A stretch of DNA of 18,764 nucleotides from CAZKEW01 sp964580435 (GCA_964580435.1 CAZOKP010000055.1:1-18764); one strand, 5' to 3'; counted from the first letter of the stretch, positions 7,077-14,473 are shown. Numbers and translations are program-made. The notes: generated by a model from the letters alone, not told the origin.

Positions 7077-7786
7077 AGAAGACCATCGGCATCCTGGGAG
7101 GTATGGGACCGGAAGCCACCGCCTATTTCTTCAGCTTGATCATCAAACGCACCCGGGCCGAAAAAGACCAGGACCATATTCCCATCATTATCTACAATAA
7201 CCCAAAAATACCGCCGCGCACGGACGCGCTTCTTCGAAAAGGGCCCAGTCCTGTGCCGCTTCTCCGGCAAGGACTCCGAATGCTCGAGAAGGCAGGAGCA
7301 GAAGTCATCGTCATACCCTGCATCACGGCCCATGCCTTCTTATCCAAAATAGCGAAGAAAGAGAAAATGCGTCTTCTCGACATCTTGGAAGAAACACTGG
7401 CTGACACGAGGATGAATATCCCGGGGCTCGTCTGCGTCGGGCTCATCGCCAGCACGGGAACTGTAAAATCAGGAATCTTCGACCGGGCCTTTTGCAGGGC
7501 CGGAATAACAGTCATCAAGCCCCCGGCCAGTGACCAGAAAAAAATTATGGAGGCGATTTTCGGGAAAAAGGGCATTAAGGCCGGATTCACGTCCGGCCGG
7601 CCCAGAAAGTGGATCCTGGAAGCGGCTCAGAGGCTCATCCAGCGCGGAGCCGAGGCAGTGATCGCAGGCTGCACGGAAGTCCCTCTCGTACTCCGGGATG
7701 ACGATCTTTCGGTCCCGCTGATCGACCCCCTGAGGATTGCCGCCGAGGCAAGCATTATCCGGGCGGGCTACAAGGTCAAAGACTAA
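7073..7786 (+). CDS. Aspartate/glutamate racemase family protein
   Basis: A 237-residue cofactor-independent amino-acid racemase fold. It begins KKTIGILGGMGPEATAYFF, the classic opening of aspartate racemases. The two catalytic cysteines are C83 (VIPCITAHAF) and C200 (AGCTEVPL). The usual motif around the first cysteine is PCNTAH; here the Asn is Ile, which may alter substrate preference. No signal peptide, so cytoplasmic. ATG 7073 overlaps the peptidase stop (ATGA) and the stop is 10 nt before the DPP III-like gene, so this is the middle gene of an operon. A plausible role is inverting D-Asp/D-Glu freed by peptide breakdown. Confidence 0.88.
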   Translation: MKKTIGILGGMGPEATAYFFSLIIKRTRAEKDQDHIPIIIYNNPKIPPRTDALLRKGPSPVPLLRQGLRMLEKAGAEVIVIPCITAHAFLSKIAKKEKMRLLDILEETLADTRMNIPGLVCVGLIASTGTVKSGIFDRAFCRAGITVIKPPASDQKKIMEAIFGKKGIKAGFTSGRPRKWILEAAQRLIQRGAEAVIAGCTEVPLVLRDDDLSVPLIDPLRIAAEASIIRAGYKVKD

Positions 7787-7796
7787 GGAGGTCGGC

Positions 7797-9500
7797 ATGA
7801 GAATTCAAAAAAACAACATGTGCGCATTCATCACGGTTTTTCTGTTGATAGCTGGCCTTGGCTTCATTTCTGGGTGCAAGACAAAAAAAGCGCGGGACGA
7901 GGATCAGCTCTCCAGCCTATGGAGAGCCCCTGACATCGCAGAGCGCCTGGCCAAGTACTCTCCAACTGAAATCGCCTTTGATAAATCGACCCTCAACGAG
8001 GAGGACCGAAAAGTCCTGGACAAAATGGTCCGAGCCGCCCGCTTCATGGATGATATCTTCTGGAAGCAAACTGATCCCGCAGGGTTGCCCCTTAAGGAAG
8101 CCTTGCAAAAGTCTAGGGAGCCCTGGGCTCCGGATTACCTGCACTTCGTCAAGATCAACTTCGGCCCGTTTGACCTCCAGGACGAGAACAAGCCTTTTAT
8201 CGGCTCCGCTCACAAGCTGCCGGGAGCGAGCTTCTATCCTCCTGACCTGACCAAGAAGGAATTCGAAGACTATGTGGCCGCCCATCCTGAGGCCAAGGAG
8301 GCCTTGGAAAGCCCATACACCATCGTTAAGAGAAACGGGAACGAGCTTGCAGCCGTTCCCTATAATGTCGAATACAGAAAGGATTTGGAGCCGGCCGCCA
8401 GAGCCCTTCGCGAGGCCGCCGAGATCACCTCCAATCCCTCCCTCAAAGCGTACCTCTTCCAGCGCGCCGGAGACCTTCTTTCAAATGACTACTATAAGAG
8501 CGATTGCCTCTGGATCGACCTCAAAGATAACCTCGTGGAAACCGTCATCGGGCCGTTTGAAGTTTATGACGACAATCTCATGGGCCTCAAGGCTTCCTAT
8601 GAGACCTTTGTTTACATCAATGACCGCGCCGAAATGGAGAAAATAAAGGGCTACCTTACCTATCTTGAGGAACTACAGCAGAATCTCCCGGTCGAGCCAA
8701 AATACAAGGATCAAAAAGTCTCCGGCCTTGAATCGCCTCTCAATGTTGTCCTGGAGGTCTTCAACGCCGGAAACGCTAAACCGGGGATCCAGACGTCCGC
8801 TTTTGTCCTTCCCAACGACGAGAAGGTCCGGGAAGAAAAGGGCACGAAAAAGGTATTTCTCAAGAACGTAATGGAGGCCAAGTTCCAAAAAAGCCTGATT
8901 CCCATTTCCGAGCGGGTGCTCTCTCCGGAGGATGCGAAGCTTGTTTCGTTTTCAGCCTATTTCAATGAAGTGATCCTGCACGAGATTTGCCATGCCTTGG
9001 GCCTGAATTACATCCCTCTGCCTGACGGGACCAGAATCTCGGTGAACAAAGCCCTCAAGGAATACAACGCGGCGATAGAAGAGGCCAAAGCGGATATCGT
9101 GGGCCTGTGGAGCGTCCCCCTGCTCATGGAACGCGGCTGGATCTCGAAGGACAAGGAAGCGGAGATCTATACTACCTATCTCGCCGGCATGTTCCGGTCG
9201 TTGAGGTTTGGCGCCACAGAAGCGCACGGCCTGGGGACTCTCGTCCAGTTCAATTATCTTCGGGAAAAAGAAGCCTTCCTCTACGACCCGGAAACAGAAA
9301 GATTCAGAGTCAATCAAGGAAAGATCCGGCAGTCCGTCCAAGATCTGGCAGCGGACTTTTTGGTGATCCAGGGAAAAGGCAGCTATGAAGAAGCTGGCCA
9401 TTTGCTTTCGAGATACGGCAAGATGGACGAAATCACCAGGAAAACGATCCAAAAACTGGCCGACATTCCCGTGGATATCGAACCAATCTTCCGCTATTAA
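7797..9500 (+). CDS. Dipeptidyl-peptidase III-like (M49) zinc peptidase, lipoprotein
   Basis: A 567-residue lipoprotein. MRIQKNNM, a hydrophobic stretch, then lipobox ISGC with C27 as the lipidated residue. The start at ATG 7797 is fixed by AGGAGG (7786-7791); the longer open frame from 7737 lies inside the racemase gene. It carries an M49-like zinc site: HEICH (H395, E396, H399) and, about 30 residues later, EEAKAD (428-433), supplying the third ligand. GPFEVYDDNLMGLKASYE is also typical of M49. Animal and yeast DPP III have six-residue HELLGH; the five-residue form is known from Caldithrix abyssi DPP III. Expected to cleave dipeptides from peptide N-termini at the membrane. Last gene of the peptidase operon. 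Confidence 0.87.
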   Translation: MRIQKNNMCAFITVFLLIAGLGFISGCKTKKARDEDQLSSLWRAPDIAERLAKYSPTEIAFDKSTLNEEDRKVLDKMVRAARFMDDIFWKQTDPAGLPLKEALQKSREPWAPDYLHFVKINFGPFDLQDENKPFIGSAHKLPGASFYPPDLTKKEFEDYVAAHPEAKEALESPYTIVKRNGNELAAVPYNVEYRKDLEPAARALREAAEITSNPSLKAYLFQRAGDLLSNDYYKSDCLWIDLKDNLVETVIGPFEVYDDNLMGLKASYETFVYINDRAEMEKIKGYLTYLEELQQNLPVEPKYKDQKVSGLESPLNVVLEVFNAGNAKPGIQTSAFVLPNDEKVREEKGTKKVFLKNVMEAKFQKSLIPISERVLSPEDAKLVSFSAYFNEVILHEICHALGLNYIPLPDGTRISVNKALKEYNAAIEEAKADIVGLWSVPLLMERGWISKDKEAEIYTTYLAGMFRSLRFGATEAHGLGTLVQFNYLREKEAFLYDPETERFRVNQGKIRQSVQDLAADFLVIQGKGSYEEAGHLLSRYGKMDEITRKTIQKLADIPVDIEPIFRY

Positions 9501-9537
9501 CAGACATGGGGCCTTCGAGCCCGCGGCCCAGCCGTTC

Positions 9538-9566
9538 TTGACAAGGGGAGACTATTCGGGTATAAA
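9538..9566 (+). promoter_or_regulatory. Strong sigma-70-type promoter for rpsU
   Basis: TTGACA (9538-9543), 17-nt spacer, TATAAA (9561-9566), 37 nt before the rpsU start codon. It sits in the 103-nt gap after the DPP III-like gene. Confidence 0.8.
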
Positions 9567-9603
9567 TGGCTGTTCTCAGATGCCGATAAGGAGGTGAATT
9601 CTA

Positions 9604-9810
9604 TTGGCTTTTATCGTTGTTGATGAAGGAGAATCCGTAGAGAGCGCGCTGCGAAGATTCAAGAGAAGAGTGCAGCAGGAAGCGATCATCAAGGAAATTA
9701 AAAAGCATTCTGTCTACTTCAAACCCGGAGAGCGGAAAAGAATGAAGGAAGTCCAAGCCCGAAAGCGCATGCGCCGGCGGATGAAAAGAGAAAGAGAACT
9801 GGAATACTGA
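9604..9810 (+). CDS. rpsU: 30S ribosomal protein bS21
   Basis: A 68-residue, very basic protein matching bS21 over its full length: ESVESALRRFKRRVQQEAII then KEIKKHS, and a C-terminal ARKRMRRRMKRERE tail. bS21 sits on the 30S platform near the anti-Shine-Dalgarno and aids initiation. The start codon is TTG (9604), not ATG; it is decided by a perfect AAGGAGGTG at 9588-9596, 7 nt upstream, and by homology, which begins at AFIVVDEGES. It has its own strong promoter and is followed 38 nt later by lipA. The rare start with an extended Shine-Dalgarno is notable, but the identification is firm. Confidence 0.95.
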   Translation: MAFIVVDEGESVESALRRFKRRVQQEAIIKEIKKHSVYFKPGERKRMKEVQARKRMRRRMKRERELEY

Positions 9811-9848
9811 AACATTTTTATTCTTTCTGCTTATAACCTTAAAGGGAA

Positions 9849-10772
9849 TTGCCAAACATCCAGATTCCCACACAGACAAGCCCCGCGAACCTTGGCGTGG
9901 ACGGCCACAAATCCGTTCCCAAGCCTCCATGGCTAAAAGTCAGATTCCCGACCCACGGCGACTTTTTCCGGGTGGCCGACGTGCTGAAAAAGAATGGCCT
10001 CCACACGATCTGCCAGAGCGCCAGGTGCCCTAATGTCTCCGAGTGCTGGTCAGCGCGAACGGCGACGTTCCTGATCCTTGGGGACACCTGCACGCGAAAC
10101 TGCGCTTTTTGCGCAGTGAACAAGGGAACCCCTCTCCCCCCTTCTGTTGAAGAATCCCGGCATATCGCGGAGACCGTTTCCGCTTTGGGGATCGAATACG
10201 TCGTCATAACATCCGTTACCCGGGACGACCTGGCCGATGGAGGAGCCGCTTTTTTCGCCGAAACCGTCAGAGCTGTTAAAAAAATGAACCCCAACGCCAA
10301 GGTGGAAGTCCTGATCCCTGATTTCAAAGGAGAGGAGACAGCGCTGGCTGTGGTCATCGAGTCGGGTCCTGATATCTTGAATCATAACTTGGAGACGACC
10401 GAACCTCGATATGCCGTGATCACCCGTCCCCGTGCGAACTATCAGAGAGCGCTCCAGGTTTTGAAGAGGGCTAAAGAGATGGGCGTGCTGACAAAATCCG
10501 GACTTATGGTCGGCCTGGGGGAGAGCGAAGACGAAATCATGGGGACCTTATCCGACTTGAGGCGCGTCGGCTGCGGCCTCCTGACGATAGGCCAGTACCT
10601 TCGGCCCGACAAAAGCAATATTCCCATCAGCAGATATTACGCCCCCCAAGAGTTCGAGGAACTTAAAAGCAGGGCTCTGGAGCTGGGGTTCAAGGATGTC
10701 GAAGCGGGCCCCTTGGTGAGGAGCTCTTATCAGGCTCACAGAATGTTCCGTTCTGTCCAAAAGGAGTGCTAA
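9849..10772 (+). CDS. lipA: Lipoyl synthase
   Basis: Radical SAM enzyme that inserts two sulfurs into protein-bound octanoyl groups to form lipoyl cofactor. Both cluster motifs are intact: the auxiliary CQSARCPNVSEC (CX4CX5C) and the SAM-binding CTRNCAFC (CX3CX2C). SVTRDDLADGGA, NLETTEPRY, KSGLMVGLGE, the C-terminal RSSYQAHRM with the RSSY ligand motif, and about 307 residues complete the family pattern. The start is uncertain: TTG 9849 has GGGA only 2 nt upstream; a GTG at 9897 is also in frame, still ahead of the conserved KPPWLKV. lipB is not in the window. Probably co-transcribed with rpsU. Confidence 0.95.
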   Translation: MPNIQIPTQTSPANLGVDGHKSVPKPPWLKVRFPTHGDFFRVADVLKKNGLHTICQSARCPNVSECWSARTATFLILGDTCTRNCAFCAVNKGTPLPPSVEESRHIAETVSALGIEYVVITSVTRDDLADGGAAFFAETVRAVKKMNPNAKVEVLIPDFKGEETALAVVIESGPDILNHNLETTEPRYAVITRPRANYQRALQVLKRAKEMGVLTKSGLMVGLGESEDEIMGTLSDLRRVGCGLLTIGQYLRPDKSNIPISRYYAPQEFEELKSRALELGFKDVEAGPLVRSSYQAHRMFRSVQKEC

Positions 10773-10778
10773 AGACGC

Positions 10779-11519
10779 ATGCGCTATCTGATCTTCGCCG
10801 ACATCCACGGGAATTTTGAAGCCTTCCTGGCCGTGCTGAAATTCATCCAGAAAAAGAAGATCGACCACTATGTTTTTCTTGGCGATCTCGTGGGCTACGG
10901 CGCCTCACCTAACGAAATCGTCCAGAAGATCCAGACGCTTAAGCCTCTTTCGTTGATTCGAGGAAATCATGACAAAGCTGTCTGCGGGCTTGATTCCATC
11001 GAGACATTCAATCCCATTGCGGCCTCGGCCATACACTGGACAAAACAAAGAATCCTGAAAAAGAATATCAACTTTCTCTGCCGTCTGAAGACCGGCCCCC
11101 AACTTATCGAAGAAACGATCATGATCTGCCACGGCGCGCCGTTCGACGAGGATTATTATATATTCGGCGAGTTTGATGCCGCCGAGGCTTTTGACCATGT
11201 CAAAACGCCCCTCTGTTTCTTCGGCCACACTCACTTCCCGTTTGTCTATACGGAAAAGGAGAGTTTGGTCGAAGGCACCTTCATGGAGGGGAATACCAAC
11301 GAGATTAAGCTGGAAAAGGGAGCCAGATACCTGATCAACCCGGGCTCTGTCGGTCAGCCCAGAGACAGGAACGCTCGGGCCGCCTGCGCCATTTATGACA
11401 CCGAGGCGCGGACGGTCAAGTTCTTCCGTCTCGAGTACAACATCGAAGAGGCACAGAGAAAAATTCTGGCGGAACACCTTCCTTCCGCTCTGGCCGAGAG
11501 GCTGTCACTGGGCATCTAA
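10779..11519 (+). CDS. Calcineurin-like metallophosphoesterase (YfcE/MJ0936-type)
   Basis: A 246-residue binuclear metal phosphoesterase of the small prokaryotic class. All five metal-binding blocks are visible: ADIHGN (D8, H10), GDLVGYG, RGNHD, ICHGAP and GHTHFPF, followed by the family's INPGSVGQPRDRN segment. No signal peptide or membrane segment, so cytoplasmic. It starts 6 nt after lipA; AAGGAG lies 12 nt before the ATG, inside the end of lipA. The stop overlaps by 4 nt the stop of the convergent DUF1848 gene (CTAA read on both strands), leaving no room for a classic intergenic terminator. The physiological substrate is unknown. Confidence 0.88.
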   Translation: MRYLIFADIHGNFEAFLAVLKFIQKKKIDHYVFLGDLVGYGASPNEIVQKIQTLKPLSLIRGNHDKAVCGLDSIETFNPIAASAIHWTKQRILKKNINFLCRLKTGPQLIEETIMICHGAPFDEDYYIFGEFDAAEAFDHVKTPLCFFGHTHFPFVYTEKESLVEGTFMEGNTNEIKLEKGARYLINPGSVGQPRDRNARAACAIYDTEARTVKFFRLEYNIEEAQRKILAEHLPSALAERLSLGI

Positions 11520-12361
11520 AGTCGGGGGTTGGCGTAACAATAAAGACAGCTGTGGGGACAGGTTTGGGCATAACTCCCGATGTCCACTGATTCGGTGCAA
11601 CGGCATTCTTGGCGCTGCGTTTTGTCCTTGAGGAGAGAGGCCGGCTCGCCTGAAGGGTGAATTTCCAGGAGAAGGCGGCCGTCGATACAGGAGGACGGCT
11701 TGATCCCCGGGACATCGGCCAGAAAATCCTGGCAGCAGGCAAAGAGACTCAGCCCGCAGACCCGGGCCGTCTCGGAAAGCACGCGCGCGGCCTTCTTTTT
11801 CTCTTCGAGAGGAGGGTCCCAATAAAGAAAACCGCGCTTGGCAGCTCGCCGCTGGGACTTCTCGTACCATTGGGCAAAGCTGAAGCGGATGTTCTTGATG
11901 CCCAGGCTCGCTGCCCTCGGGGCGAGCTTCTCAAAAAAAGGAAGGTTGGTCTGGATTGTTGCCCCGTCCTCCCAGAAGGTAACCGGGTCAAAACGGAGGG
12001 AAATGCGCTCGGGCCGGCCCGCCAATTCGACCAGCGGCCCTATCTGCTCAAGCGCGGCTTCCGGCCCCGGAACCGCCTTCTCGATGTGACTCCCGCCCAG
12101 CCCTGTGATCGTGAAATGAAAATAAAGTTGCTCGTATTTCCTGAGGTAGTCTTGAAGCCCGTACCGATTCTCGATGAGATTCGCGAAATTCTTTGACCAC
12201 AGGACCACTGTGTGCACGATCTCCGGTTTCAGGTTGACAGAATAGGTCCGTCCCGAAGGTCCATGCACCTGAGCCTTTTCTTCCTTGACTGCAGAAGACA
12301 GCCATTCGGGAAAAAAGGAGACCAAGTCGGTTCTCCGGGAGGCACTGATGACTTTTTTCAT
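11516..12361 (-). CDS. DUF1848 family protein with C-terminal CX3CX2C
   Basis: A 281-residue member of the uncharacterised DUF1848 family, recognised by the opening KKVISASRRTDLVSF and the closing DIGSYAQTCPHSCLYCYANP. The C-terminal C268-x3-C272-x2-C275, preceded by C253 and C255 (ECRC), has the spacing of a radical SAM cluster motif, though at the wrong end of the chain for a classical radical SAM barrel. SLRFDPVTF and WSKNF are further conserved pieces. AAGGA lies about 4 nt before ATG 12361. It diverges from lptB and overlaps the metallophosphoesterase 3' end by 4 nt. No function is assigned; Fe-S binding is inferred from the cysteines. Confidence 0.85.
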   Translation of the reverse strand: MKKVISASRRTDLVSFFPEWLSSAVKEEKAQVHGPSGRTYSVNLKPEIVHTVVLWSKNFANLIENRYGLQDYLRKYEQLYFHFTITGLGGSHIEKAVPGPEAALEQIGPLVELAGRPERISLRFDPVTFWEDGATIQTNLPFFEKLAPRAASLGIKNIRFSFAQWYEKSQRRAAKRGFLYWDPPLEEKKKAARVLSETARVCGLSLFACCQDFLADVPGIKPSSCIDGRLLLEIHPSGEPASLLKDKTQRQECRCTESVDIGSYAQTCPHSCLYCYANPRL

Positions 12362-12367
12362 GCTTCC

Positions 12368-12396
12368 TTGACAGCAGCTCGAAATGACCTTAGTAT
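12368..12396 (+). promoter_or_regulatory. Promoter for lptB
   Basis: TTGACA (12368-12373), 17-nt spacer, TAGTAT (12391-12396); predicted start near 12403 and lptB ATG at 12423, with AAGG about 10 nt before it. Confidence 0.6.
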
Positions 12397-12423
12397 TTTA
12401 GCCGACAAGGTAACATCGATCAA
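12395..12423 (-). promoter_or_regulatory. Divergent promoter for the DUF1848 gene
   Basis: On the minus strand TTGATC (12418-12423), 17-nt spacer, TAAAAT (12395-12400). The -10 box overlaps that of the lptB promoter, so the two promoters cannot both be occupied by polymerase. Confidence 0.45.
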
Positions 12424-13286
12424 TGTCCGTCCTTAAAGCTGTAGACCTGGTCAAGAGTTACGGCCGCCGGCTAGTGGTCAAGGGAGTGAATCTTGAGGTC
12501 GGCGCGGGCGAGATCATCGGGCTTTTGGGAAGAAACGGGGCTGGCAAGACCACGACTTTTCAGATGATCATAGGGCTCGTCAAGCCCGATCACGGCACCA
12601 TCTCTTTTGACGGACAGGATATTTCCCGAAGCACCACGCCGGAAAGGGCCAAGTTGGGAATCACCTATCTCCCCCAGGAGAATTCCGTCTTCCTCAAAGC
12701 CTCTGTAGAGGATAATCTTCGGCTGATCCTCGAGCTTCTTCCGTATGAGAAGGAGGAAAAAGAGACCTTGAGCCGCGAGCTTCTGGAGGAGCTCGGCCTC
12801 CTTCCTCTGGCCAAGCAATCTGCCCACAGCCTGAGCGGAGGAGAAAGGAGGAAGCTCGAGATCTGCCGTTCCCTCGTCCTCAAGCCCAAATTCCTGCTTC
12901 TTGACGAGCCGTTCACGGGAATCGACCCGCTGACGATTATCGAACTGCAAAAGATCATGCTCTCCCTGAAGAACAGGGGCATCGGGATCATCATATCGGA
13001 CCACAACGTCCGCGATACCCTTCGCATCACCGACCGGGCGTGCATCCTGGACGAGGGAGAAGTGCTGGTCGAAGGGACTCCGGAGCGAATCGCATCCGAT
13101 GCGAAGGCTCGGGAGAAATTCTTAGGAAAAGATTTCGAGCTGGCGGGGCCGGCGCCTAATCTTCCGCCGAAAAATAATGATCGCCCAGGGTCTCCCCCAG
13201 AAAGTAAAGGAAAAGAAAAAAATAGAGCAGGAGCAGGAGCAGATAAAAAGCCAGGACAGGAAGAGGCGCAACTAAAATTATTTTAA
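12423..13286 (+). CDS. lptB: LPS export ABC transporter ATPase LptB, with an unusual C-terminal tail
   Basis: Cytoplasmic ATPase that drives LptFGC-mediated extraction of LPS from the inner membrane. Walker A GRNGAGKT (36-43), Q-loop YLPQE (Q85), signature LSGGE (137-141), Walker B LLLDEP (158-163) and the switch histidine H194 are all present. YLPQENSVF and the ending KFLGKDFEL match LptB rather than branched-chain amino-acid ATPases. LptB normally ends at about residue 240; here the frame continues for 47 residues of Lys/Pro/Gly-rich sequence (241-287). From residue 245 on, this is antisense to the convergent zinc-ribbon gene. The tail may be a product of stop-codon loss. lptC, lptA and rpoN are not adjacent. 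Confidence 0.92.
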   Translation: MSVLKAVDLVKSYGRRLVVKGVNLEVGAGEIIGLLGRNGAGKTTTFQMIIGLVKPDHGTISFDGQDISRSTTPERAKLGITYLPQENSVFLKASVEDNLRLILELLPYEKEEKETLSRELLEELGLLPLAKQSAHSLSGGERRKLEICRSLVLKPKFLLLDEPFTGIDPLTIIELQKIMLSLKNRGIGIIISDHNVRDTLRITDRACILDEGEVLVEGTPERIASDAKAREKFLGKDFELAGPAPNLPPKNNDRPGSPPESKGKEKNRAGAGADKKPGQEEAQLKLF

Positions 13287-14427
13287 AAAAGGACACCCCG
13301 ACCACGCCGGCGGCGAAGGCGAGAGAAATCAGCCAGAGGGCGGTGATAAAAATCAGGTCGACGCATTTTGCCTTCAACTTTAGGGCAAACCCTCTCGTAT
13401 GACGGGTTTCTTCTTCGCCGGCAACCTCTTCTATCGATTCCCTTTCTTGTTCTTCTTGCTTTTCTTCTTCCCGAGCCACGGTTTCAGTGAATGACGTTGT
13501 CGTCTGAGTCACCCTCTCGGGAATTCCAATCCCGGAATCGACGGCCCATTCCTGGCGCGCCGGCCCTCGTTCTTTGTCCACTTCCTTTTCTAGGTCCGGC
13601 GTGAAGGAGGGCGGGGCTTCTTTCATACCGCTCACCCAGGGAGGAAGCTCGTCTTTTGTTTCTGAAGCAGGCTTTTCCCCTTTTTCTTTCTTTTTCTCTT
13701 CATAAGAAGACAGAAGTTTTTCGAGGTCTTTTTTCCCTTCCTCTACTGTCTGGGTGAGCTGTTCCAGCTCTTTGGTCTTAAAGACCAGCTCATCCGCCTC
13801 GATGGCGACTTTGTATTTCTTGTCCTCTTCTTGGGCGCTTGCCGGGGCTACCTCTTTGACATCCTCCAGGAATTCGCGCGGCGTTGTTTCTTGCTTCTCG
13901 GCTTGGGCTTTTTTGGCGATCTCTTCCTTGAGTGCCATCCAAGATTGAAGCTCCCTTTCGTCTTTTTTCTCTTCCTCGGCGATCACTCCCGTGGGGGTGC
14001 GTTCTGCCGATTCCTCGTCATAAATCTCTTCTTCTTTTTCACTTTCGGCGAATTTATTTAGTTCACCGGTTTCTTCTTCTTTTTGTTCTCCCTCTTCTTC
14101 TTCGGCGGCTGCTTCAAGCTTGTCCTTATCTTCTATCTCTTCTTCCTCTTCCGTTCCCTCCGTCCCTTCTTCTACTTCCTTGTCTCCCGTTTCCTCTATT
14201 TCCTCATCATCGTCTTCTTCGTCCTTATCCTCCGCCTCTTCCTCTAAGACGTCTGCTTCGCTTTCTGCTTCTTCGGATTCCTTTTCTTCATCAACGATTT
14301 TATCGCCAGGAATAGGTTCCTCGACATATTCATCCTCGGGGAAAAGAAGCTGGGTGCCGCAGTTCTCGCAGTACTTGTCGTTCTCGTCGATGATGGCTTT
14401 GCAGTAAGGACAACGTCTGATTGCCAT
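13156..14427 (-). CDS. Zinc-ribbon / acidic linker / two-TM protein (degenerate RDD-like C-terminus)
   Basis: A 423-residue protein with three zones. Residues 1-30: a zinc ribbon, RRCPYCKAIIDENDKYCENC (C6, C9, C20, C23). About 31-340: a very acidic, Glu-rich low-complexity region with a probable coiled coil around 205-255. About 357-377 and 383-410: two hydrophobic segments. LKAKCVDLIFI before the first and LGETLG after the second recall RDD-family membrane domains, but the chain stops 9 residues later. So the ribbon and linker should be cytoplasmic, tethered by the tail. Its last 131 nt overlap the lptB frame on the other strand. A strong promoter lies at 14436-14464. Function unknown. Confidence 0.82.
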   Translation of the reverse strand: MAIRRCPYCKAIIDENDKYCENCGTQLLFPEDEYVEEPIPGDKIVDEEKESEEAESEADVLEEEAEDKDEEDDDEEIEETGDKEVEEGTEGTEEEEEIEDKDKLEAAAEEEEGEQKEEETGELNKFAESEKEEEIYDEESAERTPTGVIAEEEKKDERELQSWMALKEEIAKKAQAEKQETTPREFLEDVKEVAPASAQEEDKKYKVAIEADELVFKTKELEQLTQTVEEGKKDLEKLLSSYEEKKKEKGEKPASETKDELPPWVSGMKEAPPSFTPDLEKEVDKERGPARQEWAVDSGIGIPERVTQTTTSFTETVAREEEKQEEQERESIEEVAGEEETRHTRGFALKLKAKCVDLIFITALWLISLAFAAGVVGVSFFKIILVAPLPVLAFYLLLLLLYFFLFLYFLGETLGDHYFSAED

Positions 14428-14435
14428 TATTCATA

Positions 14436-14464
14436 TTTATAGATGGAAAAAGACCCTTTGTCAA
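14436..14464 (-). promoter_or_regulatory. Promoter of the zinc-ribbon gene, giving an almost leaderless mRNA
   Basis: On the minus strand TTGACA (14459-14464), 17-nt spacer, TATAAA (14436-14441). The expected start, about 7 nt downstream, is near 14429, within 2-3 nt of the ATG at 14427; no Shine-Dalgarno is present between. Confidence 0.7.
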
Positions 14465-14473
14465 TCGAAGATT

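Noticed and set aside
7737..7796. 20-residue N-terminal extension of the DPP III-like protein
   Set aside because: It lies in the racemase gene, and AGGAGG plus a lipoprotein signal fix the start at 7797.
9509..9530. GGGCC...GGCCC as a terminator after the DPP III-like gene
   Set aside because: Only five weakly placed pairs, no T-run, and it runs into the rpsU promoter.
13932..14315. Leu/Pro- and Ser-rich plus-strand frames resembling membrane or mucin-like proteins
   Set aside because: They are antisense translations of the Glu-rich stretch (GAA/GAG runs) of the zinc-ribbon protein.
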